A DNA stretch of 64,000 nucleotides from Nocardioides immobilis (GTDB lineage Bacteria; Actinomycetota; Actinomycetes; Propionibacteriales; Nocardioidaceae): positions 248,001 to 312,000 of the forward strand of contig NZ_QXGH01000009.1 of NCBI RefSeq assembly GCF_003515065.1, written 5' to 3'. The position numbers were made by a program, and so were the translations under genes. Position 1 is the stretch's first letter. Each line of letters begins with the position of its first letter. The notes below the pieces were generated by a model. The model was given only the letters and a program-made list of their open reading frames with translations. It was not told the origin of the DNA and did not search any database. Positions 25,938 through 34,026 of the stretch are shown here, piece after piece.

Positions 25938-28834
25938 TCCATGCTCCTGGGCCTGCTCCTGCGCATCGTCGGGAGTCCGAGCACCACGACCACGGGGATC
26001 GCGACCGCCTGGAGCACCAGCAGCAGGATCCGCGCCCACGAGCGCGGTCCCTCGGCCGACGTGGGCTCCGGCTCGCGGAGCACCTGCCAGGCACGGGTCG
26101 TCGGATCCTCCGCACTGGCCCGCTCCAGGCCGGCGGTGGCGTCGAGTCGGGTCGCGACCGCGCCGTCGGCCGGTGCCGGCTGCACGACGTAGCGGATGCC
26201 CCGCTCGGTGAGGGCGTCGACGGCCTCCGGTGCGGGAGCCGTTGCGAGGTCACCGACCAGCGTGGTCGCGTCCGCGTCCTCGTCGGTCAGGGCGGCGATC
26301 TCGTCCTCGCCCAGGGTCGGGCCGTCGCCCCGCTCGACCTGGTAGGTGAGACCGTCCGCGACGCTTCCGCGGACGACGAGGATGCCGTACTCGGGGGCCT
26401 TCTGGGCCTGCTGCGACATGTAGACCGGAATGCCGCTCTCGGGGTGCGACTGCAGCTCGTCGCCACCCCATCCGGCGAACCAGACCAGTCCGGCGACCGG
26501 CACCGCCGCGGCGACCAGGCCGACCACCGCGGTGGCCGCCTGCGCGACCCGCGGGAGCACGACCGGCGACGGCGAGCGCTCGGTGAGCGCCATCGCGCCG
26601 AGGAGCGCGGCGGTGATCCAGGCGCCGTGGACGACGAGCAGCACCGGGCCGAGGCCGGGCTGCTGCGTCGCGGCGCCGTAGACGTCGACCGTGGTGAGGC
26701 CGAGCGGCACCGCCACCACGGCGGCGACGGCGGCGACCAGCCAGCACAGCACGACACCGATCCGGGTCGGCCGCGGGACCAGGGCGAGCAGCGCGAGCAC
26801 CGGGAGCACCAGGCCGAGCCACCACGGCGCTCCGAGCTCGCCGAACCGGCCCACCAGCACGTCGAGACCGTCGGTCGGAGCCGTCGGCCAGCGACCCACG
26901 TCCAGGAACAGGCCACCGCCCGCGCCCTCCCACACGGCCGGCAGCCACCAGGGCGCGAGGAGCACGGCCGGCACGCCGAGCGCGGTCGCGGGCGGGCCCC
27001 ACACGGACCGGTCGCGGATCGCGCTCCGCACCACCACGGCCGATGTGGCGACCACGACCGCGCCGAGAACCGCACAGAGCCACCAGGTCACCGGCGCGAC
27101 GGCGGTGAGCAGGGTCAGCAGGAAGCCGGTCCGCCAGGCCGCGCGCCAGCGCCGCGCCGCCTCGGGCTCGGCGAAGCCGAGGGCGGCGTGCGCGAGCCAC
27201 GGCAGCACAGCGGCGGCGACCACGACGCCCCAGCGGCCACCACCCCACGCGCCGGCGACGAGCGGGACCAGCGCATAGCTGGTCGCGCCCCAGAGCAGGA
27301 GCCACCGCGGGGCGCCGTACCGGCTGATGAGTCGCCCGATCACCCGCAGGAACCGCCACGCGCCCCACAGCGCCAGCGGCGCCGCGGCGACGAGCAGCAC
27401 GGTCATGGTGGTGACGGTGCCGAGGAGGGTGGCGGCGAGCGCGAGCGGCAGGACGTACGGCGGCGCGGGCACCGCGCTGCCGAAGCCGATCGGGTGCCAG
27501 CTCTCGTAGTGGAGGGCCCACCAGTCGCCGGCGCCATCAGGGACCGGCGACAGCGCACCTCCGCTGACCGCGCCGAACGCGTCCCGCGCGCCGATCACGA
27601 ACGCGAGGGCGGCCACCGCGAGCGCGACCGCGACCGGGTCGGTGAGGAAGCGGGCGACCAGCCCGGTGTCCTCGAAGTCCTCGTCGTCGTCGGTCTTGTG
27701 GCGGGCCACCGGCGGCGACGGATCGCGCTCGGCGGCCGCGGCGCGGCGCCGCTCGGCGACGTCGGCCGCCTGGTTGCTGGCGGCGGCGGCGAGGTCGCTG
27801 ACGAGGTCGAGGCCGTGGCGATAGGGCAACCACCACGGGGCGAGGAGTCGCGTGACCCGATCATGGTCGGGGGGCGCGGACTGGCGTTGCCGTCGCTGCC
27901 TGCGGGCCTCGAGCAGCGGGCCGGGCCGGCTGTAGACCGAGACGACCGCAGCGAGCTCATCGAGCGCCTCCCCGACCGACCGGACCACGAGGAAGCCGAG
28001 CATCCGCAGCACCGAGCCGAGCGCCAGGCGCACCGCCTGGAACGGCAGCGCCCTGCCGCGACAGTTGGCGAGCAGCGTGAACAGGGCCGCCCGGCGCTCC
28101 TGGTAGTGGGTGTGGCGACCGGTGAGCGGCGTCCGTCGGATGCCGCGGTGCGCGGCCTCGGCGTGGAAGACCACGGCCTTCGGCACCACCAGCGTCGTGC
28201 GGCCGGCCGCGGCCGCGCGCCAGCCGAGGTCGATGTCGTTGCCGAACATCGGCAGGTGCTCGTCGAAGCCGCCGAGCTCCTCGAGCGCCGTACGCCGGAC
28301 GAGGAGGCCGGCGCTGTTGACCGCCAGCACCTCGCGGACGCGGTCGTGCTGGCCCTGGTCGTACTCACCGCGCTCGAGGCCGGTCTCCCGTCGCCCGGTC
28401 GCGCTGACGGTGACGCCCACCTCGAGCAGCCGCTTCAGCGACGGCCACTCCCGGAGCTTGGGACCGAGGAAGTCGGCCTCGGGCCGGGCGAAGGCGGCCG
28501 CGAGCAGCTGCTCGAGCGCGTCGGGCGCCGGGTTGCTGTCGTCGTGCAGCAGCCAGACCCACTCGGGGTCGAGGCCGTGCTCCTGCAACGCCGCGGTCGC
28601 CAGCGCCACGGCCTGCGGGTACGACGTACGGCCGCTCTCGCGCAGGACGCCGACGGGAAGCGCCGGGTCGGCAGAGAGTGCGGACTCGATCAGGTCGGCG
28701 CTGCCGTCCTTGCTGCCGGTGTCGACCGCGAGGACGCCCGCGATCGGCGCGGTCTGTGCCCGGATCCCGTCGAGCACTGCCGGCAGCCACGACGCGCCGT
28801 CGTGGCTGACGAGCACCACCGCGACATCGGACAC
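25934..28834 (-). CDS. Large membrane glycosyltransferase, family 2
   Basis: A 966-residue two-part enzyme. Residues 1 to about 260 form a GT2 domain: VVLVSHDGASWLPAVL, the VDTGSKDGS substrate loop, WLLHDDSNP as the D-x-D-like site and GNDIDLGWRAAAAG. Residues about 390-770 hold roughly a dozen membrane helices. A large outer domain with a final helix follows (ILLLVLQAVAIPVVVVLGL). The length fits actinobacterial relatives coded near whiB. Probably it transfers a sugar to a lipid carrier or wall polymer; the donor is not predictable. GTG 28834 is preceded by TAGGCT at eight bases. Confidence 0.88.
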   Translation of the reverse strand: MSDVAVVLVSHDGASWLPAVLDGIRAQTAPIAGVLAVDTGSKDGSADLIESALSADPALPVGVLRESGRTSYPQAVALATAALQEHGLDPEWVWLLHDDSNPAPDALEQLLAAAFARPEADFLGPKLREWPSLKRLLEVGVTVSATGRRETGLERGEYDQGQHDRVREVLAVNSAGLLVRRTALEELGGFDEHLPMFGNDIDLGWRAAAAGRTTLVVPKAVVFHAEAAHRGIRRTPLTGRHTHYQERRAALFTLLANCRGRALPFQAVRLALGSVLRMLGFLVVRSVGEALDELAAVVSVYSRPGPLLEARRQRRQRQSAPPDHDRVTRLLAPWWLPYRHGLDLVSDLAAAASNQAADVAERRRAAAAERDPSPPVARHKTDDDEDFEDTGLVARFLTDPVAVALAVAALAFVIGARDAFGAVSGGALSPVPDGAGDWWALHYESWHPIGFGSAVPAPPYVLPLALAATLLGTVTTMTVLLVAAAPLALWGAWRFLRVIGRLISRYGAPRWLLLWGATSYALVPLVAGAWGGGRWGVVVAAAVLPWLAHAALGFAEPEAARRWRAAWRTGFLLTLLTAVAPVTWWLCAVLGAVVVATSAVVVRSAIRDRSVWGPPATALGVPAVLLAPWWLPAVWEGAGGGLFLDVGRWPTAPTDGLDVLVGRFGELGAPWWLGLVLPVLALLALVPRPTRIGVVLCWLVAAVAAVVAVPLGLTTVDVYGAATQQPGLGPVLLVVHGAWITAALLGAMALTERSPSPVVLPRVAQAATAVVGLVAAAVPVAGLVWFAGWGGDELQSHPESGIPVYMSQQAQKAPEYGILVVRGSVADGLTYQVERGDGPTLGEDEIAALTDEDADATTLVGDLATAPAPEAVDALTERGIRYVVQPAPADGAVATRLDATAGLERASAEDPTTRAWQVLREPEPTSAEGPRSWARILLLVLQAVAIPVVVVLGLPTMRRSRPRSME

Positions 28835-28842
28835 GAGGAGCG

Positions 28843-28848
28843 AGCCTA
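28843..28848 (-). promoter_or_regulatory. -10 box of the large glycosyltransferase gene
   Basis: TAGGCT eight bases before GTG 28834, within the 55-base gap after whiB. Confidence 0.5.
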
Positions 28849-28889
28849 GTGGCGCAGGGCCAGCGCTCCGAATGCGAGCCGCTGTGCGG

Positions 28890-29147
28890 TTATACCGCTC
28901 TCTTCTTCAGCTTGCGTCGCTCACGCTCGGACAGGCCGCCCCAGATGCCGAAGCGCTCGTCCTGCATGAGCGCCGCCTCCAGGCACTCGACCCGGACCTC
29001 GCAGGTCTGGCAGACCTTCTTGGCCTCGCGCGTCGACCCGCCCTTCTCCGGAAAAAATGCCTCGGGGTCGGTCTGCGCGCACAGCGCGCGTTCCTGCCAC
29101 CCCAGGTCCTCGGTGTCCACATCCTCGACCAGGAATAGTTCTCTCAC
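28890..29147 (-). CDS. whiB: WhiB-family iron-sulfur regulator (WhiB/WhiB2 type)
   Basis: An 85-residue Wbl protein. Four Cys ligands C23, C46, C49 and C55 (LCAQ, then VCQTCEVRVEC) bind a 4Fe-4S cluster, followed by the FGIWGGLSERERR turn and a basic DNA-contacting tail KLKKRAV. It matches Streptomyces WhiB and M. tuberculosis WhiB2 almost residue for residue in the core. These act with WhiA in septation and sporulation or cell division. GTG 29147 with AAAGGGG upstream is preferred to ATG 29171, which lacks a ribosome site. Position beside fbiA matches Rv3260c-Rv3261. Confidence 0.95.
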   Translation of the reverse strand: MRELFLVEDVDTEDLGWQERALCAQTDPEAFFPEKGGSTREAKKVCQTCEVRVECLEAALMQDERFGIWGGLSERERRKLKKRAV

Positions 29148-29194
29148 CGTTCCGCCCCTTTCGACCCCCATGTGCCGTTAACGACACTAGTGGA

Positions 29195-29224
29195 ATTACA
29201 CGCATGTCATACCCACGTAGTCAA
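29195..29224 (-). promoter_or_regulatory. whiB promoter, housekeeping sigma type
   Basis: TTGACT (29219-29224) and TGTAAT (29195-29200) are separated by 18 bases, each one mismatch from consensus. The predicted leader is about 40 bases. This is the most canonical -35/-10 promoter in the window. Confidence 0.65.
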
Positions 29225-29312
29225 GCCCGAATCTGCTATACGCAAGCCGTTATCACGGTCGCTCTCCGCCCCCGCGGCGGGGCGGGGCCGCCCAACCGGC
29301 AGAGTTGAGCCC

Positions 29313-30326
29313 ATGAAGAAGCTGACGGTGCTGTCGGGAGGCATGGGCGGGGCACGGTTCCTCCGGGGCCTGCTGCACGGGATCACGGCCGGCACGCTGC
29401 CGGGAGTCGACGCCGACGCAGAGGTCACCGTCGTGGCCAATACCGCCGACGACTGGTGGATCCACGGCCTCAAGGTCTGCCCCGATCTCGACACGGTGAT
29501 GTACACGCTGGGCGACGGCATCGACCCGGGCCGCGGCTGGGGACGGCGCGACGAGACCTGGAGCGCGAAGGAGGAGCTCGCGGCGTACGGCGTGGAGCCC
29601 ACCTGGTTCGGGCTCGGCGACCGGGACATCGCCACCCACCTGGTGCGCACCCAGCTGATCGACGCCGGCTACGCGCTGTCGCAGGTGACCGACGCGCTCT
29701 GCAAGCGGTGGCTGGAGCCGGTGTGGGGCGACCGGGTGCGGCTGCTCCCGATGACCGACGAGCGGGTCGAGACCCACGTGGCCGTCGCCGACCCGGCGTC
29801 ACCGAGCGGCCGCCGCGTCGTGCACTTCCAGGAGTACTGGGTGCGGCTGCGCGCCGAGGTCGCCGCCGAGACCATCGTGGTCGTCGGGCTCGACGACTCC
29901 TCGCCCGGCCCCGGCGTCCTGGACGCGATCGCCGGTGCCGACCTGGTCGTGCTGCCGCCGTCCAACCCGGTGGTCTCCGTCGGCACCATCCTCGGCGTCC
30001 CCGGCGTGCGGGACGCCCTGCGCACGACCGCGGCGCCGGTCGTCGGCCTCTCCCCCATCGTCGGCGGGAGCCACGTGCGCGGCATGGCGGAGCAGCTGCT
30101 CGCGACCATCGGGGTCGAGGTGAGCGCGGCCGGCGTCGGCCGGCACTACGGAGCACGCAGCGCCGGCGGCGTCCTCGACGGCTGGCTGGTCGACGAGCGC
30201 GACGCCGGCGAGGTCGCGGCGCTCGAGGAGGCCGGGATCCGGTGCGCCGCCGTACCGCTGATGATGACCGACCACGACGCCACCGCCGCCATGGCCGCCG
30301 CCGCGATCGAGCTGGTCGCGGGCTGA
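29313..30326 (+). CDS. fbiA: 2-phospho-L-lactate transferase-type F420 enzyme
   Basis: A 337-residue CofD/FbiA enzyme that joins the phospho-carboxylate donor (EPPG in actinobacteria) to Fo, forming dehydro-F420-0. The N-terminal LSGGMGGARFLRGL is the GDP-binding loop. VVANTADDWWIHGLKVCPDLDTVMY carries the conserved Asp and Fo-contact residues, and LPPSNPVVSVGTILGVPG lies near residue 205. All landmarks are intact. ATG 29313 is the first good start after the divergent whiB promoter. It overlaps fbiB (TGATG), so the two are coupled. Counterpart of Rv3261. Confidence 0.96.
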   Translation: MKKLTVLSGGMGGARFLRGLLHGITAGTLPGVDADAEVTVVANTADDWWIHGLKVCPDLDTVMYTLGDGIDPGRGWGRRDETWSAKEELAAYGVEPTWFGLGDRDIATHLVRTQLIDAGYALSQVTDALCKRWLEPVWGDRVRLLPMTDERVETHVAVADPASPSGRRVVHFQEYWVRLRAEVAAETIVVVGLDDSSPGPGVLDAIAGADLVVLPPSNPVVSVGTILGVPGVRDALRTTAAPVVGLSPIVGGSHVRGMAEQLLATIGVEVSAAGVGRHYGARSAGGVLDGWLVDERDAGEVAALEEAGIRCAAVPLMMTDHDATAAMAAAAIELVAG

Positions 30327-31264
30327 TGCTGACGGTCACCGCACCCGACGGGGTGCCGGAGGTGCGGGAGGGCGACGACCTCGCCGCGCTCCTGCTACCG
30401 GTGGTCGATCTCGCCGACGGCGACATCGTCGTCGTCACCAGCAAGGTGGTGAGCAAGGCCGAGGGGCGGGTCGTCGACGGTGACCGCGAGGAGTGGATCA
30501 CCGCCGAGACGGTCCGCTCGGTCGCCCGCCGTGGTGCCACCCGGATCGTGCGCAACCGGCTGGGGCTCACGATGGCCGCGGCCGGGGTCGACGCGTCGAA
30601 CGTCGCTCGCGGCGCCGTCGTACTCCTGCCGCTTGACCCGGACGCCTCCGCCGCCCGGCTGCGGGCCGCCATCGCCGAGCGCACCGGCCGCAACGTCGGC
30701 GTGATCGTCACCGACACCGCCGGCCGCGCCTGGCGCGAGGGCCAGACCGACATCGCGGTCGGTGCCGCCGGCGTCGTCGTCCTCGAGTCCTTCGAGGGCC
30801 GGCTCGACGAGCACGGCAACGAGCTCGCCGTGACCGCCCCCGCCGTGGCCGACGAGATCGCGTCGGTCGCCGAGCTGGCGCAGGGCAAGCTCGGCGGCCG
30901 CCCGTTCGCCGTGGTCCGCGGCCGCGCCGACCTGGTGCTGGATCCGGGCGACGACGGTCCCGGCGCAGGGGCGCTGATCCGCCCCGACGGCGGCGACCTG
31001 TTCGGGTACGGCGCGCGCGAGGCCGTGCTGCGGGCCCTGGTCCGGCACCCGGCGGACGCGGCTCCGTTCGGTGCGCCGGTCACGTCCGACGAGCTGGTCG
31101 AGCTGCTCACCTGGTTCGGTGTCGACGCCCGGGCGGCCGGCGACGTCGTACGGTGTGCCGGCGACCAGCCCGAGCTCATCGAGATCCTTGCGTTCGTCCA
31201 CGGCTGGACCGTCGACCCGGTGCCCGACGGCACCGATCTCCGCTTGTCAGTGGTGAGTCCGTAG
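30326..31264 (+). CDS. fbiB: F420-0:gamma-glutamyl ligase, single-domain FbiB/CofE
   Basis: A 312-residue enzyme that adds gamma-linked glutamates to F420-0. The CofE domain spans about 1-240: DGDIVVVTSKVVSKAEGR, the metal site in TDTAGRAWREGQTDIAVG and SVAELAQGKLGGRPFAVVRG. The mycobacterial FbiB is about 448 residues and has a C-terminal nitroreductase-like domain that reduces dehydro-F420-0. That domain is absent here and replaced by about 70 residues of unclear nature (ELVELLTWFGVDARAAGDVV). The reductase must therefore be encoded elsewhere or not be needed. ATG 30326 overlaps the fbiA stop. Confidence 0.92.
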   Translation: MLTVTAPDGVPEVREGDDLAALLLPVVDLADGDIVVVTSKVVSKAEGRVVDGDREEWITAETVRSVARRGATRIVRNRLGLTMAAAGVDASNVARGAVVLLPLDPDASAARLRAAIAERTGRNVGVIVTDTAGRAWREGQTDIAVGAAGVVVLESFEGRLDEHGNELAVTAPAVADEIASVAELAQGKLGGRPFAVVRGRADLVLDPGDDGPGAGALIRPDGGDLFGYGAREAVLRALVRHPADAAPFGAPVTSDELVELLTWFGVDARAAGDVVRCAGDQPELIEILAFVHGWTVDPVPDGTDLRLSVVSP

Positions 31265-31267
31265 ACT
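31262..31267 (+). promoter_or_regulatory. -10 box before the DUF3105 gene
   Basis: TAGACT overlaps the fbiB stop codon and lies 39 bases before the next start, allowing a short leader that includes GAGGTAA. Confidence 0.35.
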
Positions 31268-31306
31268 CACCGCGACCCGCCCCACGACATCGAGGTAACC
31301 CGCACC

Positions 31307-32053
31307 GTGGCCAAGACCACCAAGTCCGAGAAGTCGGACCGCCAGAAGGTCATCGACGACATCCGGCGCAAGCAGAAGAGCGCCGAGAAGCGTCAGGGCT
31401 TCATGATCGTGGGCATCTGCATCGTCGCCGCGGTCGTCATCGTCGGCGTCGCCGCCTTCAACCCGATCCGCACCTGGATCGAGCAGAAGAAGTACGACGA
31501 CGAGGCGCTCGCCGACATCGGCGGCCCGGCCTCCTCGTGCGGCGAGGTCACCACCAAGGCGGCCGAGGGCCAGTCGGACCACCGGGAGGGCGAGCAGCTG
31601 ACCTACCCGGAGGCGCCCCCCGCCTTCGGTCCGCACTGGGACCAGCCGGACACCATCGAGGACCGCTTCTACACCGAGGACTCGCGCCCCGAGATCGAGA
31701 CGCTGGTGCACAACCTCGAGCACGGCTTCACCATCCTCTGGTACGACGAGGAGGCCGCCGACGACGCGTCGACCATCGGCGAGATCAAGGCGATCGCCGA
31801 CCGCCTCGACGACAGCGACACCAACAACCGGCTCTCGTTCAAGGCCGTGCCGTGGACCAGCGACGACGGCGAGGACTTCCCCGACGGTCAGCACATCGCC
31901 TTCACGCACTGGAGTGCGGACCAGGCGACCGGCAAGTCCGAGGGCGTCTGGCAGTACTGCTCCGAGCCCAGCGGCGAGGCACTCGAGCAGTTCATGAAGG
32001 ACTACCCCTACTACGACGCCCCGGAGCCGTACGGCGGCTACACCGGCCAGTAG
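31307..32053 (+). CDS. DUF3105 family membrane-anchored protein
   Basis: A 248-residue protein. A charged N terminus (about 30 residues, Lys-rich) is followed by one membrane helix (FMIVGICIVAAVVIVGVAAF, about 32-51) and an extracytoplasmic DUF3105 domain. The domain contains YPEAPPAFGPHWDQP, VHNLEHGFTILWYD and the C-terminal YPYYDAPEPYGG. The conserved His residues in GPHW and LEHG suggest metal binding, but the function is unknown. GTG 31307 has GAGGTAA upstream. It is convergent with the mannose-1-phosphate guanylyltransferase gene, whose stop is immediately adjacent. Confidence 0.85.
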   Translation: MAKTTKSEKSDRQKVIDDIRRKQKSAEKRQGFMIVGICIVAAVVIVGVAAFNPIRTWIEQKKYDDEALADIGGPASSCGEVTTKAAEGQSDHREGEQLTYPEAPPAFGPHWDQPDTIEDRFYTEDSRPEIETLVHNLEHGFTILWYDEEAADDASTIGEIKAIADRLDDSDTNNRLSFKAVPWTSDDGEDFPDGQHIAFTHWSADQATGKSEGVWQYCSEPSGEALEQFMKDYPYYDAPEPYGGYTGQ

Positions 32054-33148
32054 TCAGGTCAGCTCGGGGCGCCCCTGCTCCTTGAGCTCGGCGACGACGG
32101 ACTTCACGTCCTGCGCTGCCTCGCGCGACGCGACGAGCAGTCCGTCGGGAGTGTCGATGACGACGACGTCGTCGAGGCCGAGCACGGCGATCACGCGGCC
32201 GGAACCGGGCACCACCAGCCCGGTCGACTGGCGCGACAGGACCAGGTCCGGGTCGCCGAGGACCGTGCACTTCTCCGCGTCGCCGAGCAGCCCGGCCAGC
32301 GAGTCGAAGTCGCCGACGTCGTCCCAGCCGAAGCTGCCCGGCACCGTGGCCACCCGGCCTGCCGCCGCGGCGGGTTCGGCGACTGCATGGTCGATGGCGA
32401 CCTTCGGCAGGCCGGGCCACCGCTCGTCGAGCCGCTCGGGAGCGCCGGCGAGCTCGCGGAGGGCAGCGGCGAAGTCGGGGCTCTGGTCGGCGAGCAGGTC
32501 GAGCAGGACTCCGGGCCGGACGACGAACATCCCGGCGTTCCAGCGGTACTGACCTGTCGCGAGGTACTCCTCGGCCACGCTCACCGACGGCTTCTCGACG
32601 AAGGCCTCGACGACCCGCGCCTGCTCGTGCCCCGGCAGGCCGTTCCCCTGGCGGATGTAGCCGAACGCCGAGCTCGGGAAGGTCGGCTCGATGCCGATCG
32701 TGACCAGCCAGTCCTCGCGCGCCGCCGCGACCGCCTGTGCGACCGTACGGCGGAACGCGGCCTGGTCGGCGATCACGTGATCGGCGGCGAACGAGCCCAT
32801 CACGACGTCCTCGCCGGTCTCGCTCGCCCGGCGCTCGAGGATCGCCGCGGCGAGCCCGATCGCGGCCATCGAGTCGCGCGGGGACGGCTCGGCGATCACG
32901 GACTCCGGTCCGAGCTTCGTGAGCTGCGCGCGGACGGCCTGCTCGTGCGCGCGGCCGGTCACGATGAGGAACCGGTCGTCCACCAGCGGGGCCAGCCGGT
33001 CGTGCGTCTGCTCGAGCAGCGTGCGCCCCTGGCCCGTCAGGTCGTGGAGGAATTTAGGGGACGACGACCGTGAGAGAGGCCAGAGGCGGGTGCCGGCACC
33101 GCCGGCCGGAACCACCGCCCAGAACGCGTCGATCTCGCCGTCAACCAC
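32054..33148 (-). CDS. manC: Mannose-1-phosphate guanylyltransferase
   Basis: A 364-residue nucleotidyltransferase making GDP-mannose from GTP and mannose-1-phosphate. The signature loop VPAGGAGTRLWPLSR (about 13-27) is followed by PKFLHDL, SFAADHVI (metal and nucleotide site) and FVEKPSVSVAEEYL with the sugar-binding EKP. FGWDDVGDFDSL is also diagnostic. There is no C-terminal isomerase domain, so it is monofunctional. It pairs with manB at 21365-22744; the mycobacterial equivalent is Rv3264c. GTG 33148 has a GGGGG run about eight bases upstream. Confidence 0.93.
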   Translation of the reverse strand: MVDGEIDAFWAVVPAGGAGTRLWPLSRSSSPKFLHDLTGQGRTLLEQTHDRLAPLVDDRFLIVTGRAHEQAVRAQLTKLGPESVIAEPSPRDSMAAIGLAAAILERRASETGEDVVMGSFAADHVIADQAAFRRTVAQAVAAAREDWLVTIGIEPTFPSSAFGYIRQGNGLPGHEQARVVEAFVEKPSVSVAEEYLATGQYRWNAGMFVVRPGVLLDLLADQSPDFAAALRELAGAPERLDERWPGLPKVAIDHAVAEPAAAAGRVATVPGSFGWDDVGDFDSLAGLLGDAEKCTVLGDPDLVLSRQSTGLVVPGSGRVIAVLGLDDVVVIDTPDGLLVASREAAQDVKSVVAELKEQGRPELT

Positions 33149-33187
33149 GTCAAATACCCCCAGATGCTCGTGTCGCAGACCTCGGCC

Positions 33188-33193
33188 ACACTA
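33188..33193 (-). promoter_or_regulatory. -10 box upstream of the guanylyltransferase
   Basis: TAGTGT about 40 bases before GTG 33148, giving a leader of roughly 33 bases. Confidence 0.35.
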
Positions 33194-33244
33194 GACGACC
33201 GCCATCGCGGACCGACCGCGCGGTGGGGCCCGAAGGCTGCGGCC

Positions 33245-33250
33245 TATCCT
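33245..33250 (+). promoter_or_regulatory. -10 box of the leaderless TIGR03089 gene
   Basis: TATCCT exactly seven bases before GTG 33258. Confidence 0.55.
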
Positions 33251-33257
33251 CGGCACC

Positions 33258-33986
33258 GTGTCCGCCTCCACGTTCGCTGCAGTGCTCGCCGGCCGCCTGC
33301 GCGGCGAGCCCGGCCGTCCACTCGTCACGTTCTACGACGACGCGACGGGCGAGCGGGTCGAGCTGTCCGTGACGACGTACGCCAACTGGGTCGCGAAGGC
33401 CGGCTCCCTCCTGGTCGACGAGCTCGGGCTCGAGCGGGGCGACACGCTGCGCGTCGACCTGCCGCCGCACTGGCTCACCCCGGTGTTCCTCGGAGCCGCG
33501 TGGAGCGCCGGCCTGGTGGTGACCGACGCAGACGACCCCACCGCGGTCGTGTGCGGACCGGACCTCCTCGACCGGTGGGCGGGGGACGCCGCCGATCGCG
33601 TGGTGCTCGCCTGCTCGTTGCTGCCGCTCGGCGTGCGGTTCGCCGCGCCCGTGCCACCGGGCGTTCACGACGTCGGCGTCGAGATCTGGTCGCAGCCCGA
33701 CGCGTTCACACCCTGGGACCCGCCGACGGAGGACGATCCTGCGGTCGACCGGTCCGGTGTCCGGCTCTCCCAGCAGGAGATGTGGGAAGCGGCCGCCGCC
33801 GGGACTCTCGTCACCGGCAACGGCCGCCTCCTGGTGGCCGCGAGTCCGGCTTCCCCACCGGAGCTCGCGACCTTCACGGAGCCGCTCGCGAAGGGCGGCT
33901 CTCTCGTCCTGGTCACCCGGGCCGGACCGGAGCGGCTCGAGGCGATCCACGTCGCCGAGCACGCCACCGACCGCTTCCCCGCCTGA
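33258..33986 (+). CDS. TIGR03089 family protein
   Basis: A 242-residue protein of the TIGR03089 family, found in actinobacteria beside wall-polysaccharide genes. It resembles the N-terminal part of acyl-adenylating enzymes (VTFYDDATGERVELSVTTYA, then LLVDELGLERGDTLRVDLP). It is far shorter than a full enzyme (about 500 residues), lacks the AMP-binding P-loop TSGTTG and ends without a C-terminal domain. Catalysis is therefore unlikely, and a structural or carrier role is possible. The start is fixed by the -10 box seven bases upstream. Confidence 0.82.
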   Translation: MSASTFAAVLAGRLRGEPGRPLVTFYDDATGERVELSVTTYANWVAKAGSLLVDELGLERGDTLRVDLPPHWLTPVFLGAAWSAGLVVTDADDPTAVVCGPDLLDRWAGDAADRVVLACSLLPLGVRFAAPVPPGVHDVGVEIWSQPDAFTPWDPPTEDDPAVDRSGVRLSQQEMWEAAAAGTLVTGNGRLLVAASPASPPELATFTEPLAKGGSLVLVTRAGPERLEAIHVAEHATDRFPA

Positions 33987-34026
33987 GTGCCAGGCACCTC
34001 ATCCGAGGCCCATCTGATGCAGGGCA

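Noticed and set aside
31247..31909. Reverse frame opposite the DUF3105 gene
   Set aside because: The forward frame has a ribosome site, a membrane helix and the DUF3105 motifs; the reverse product has none.
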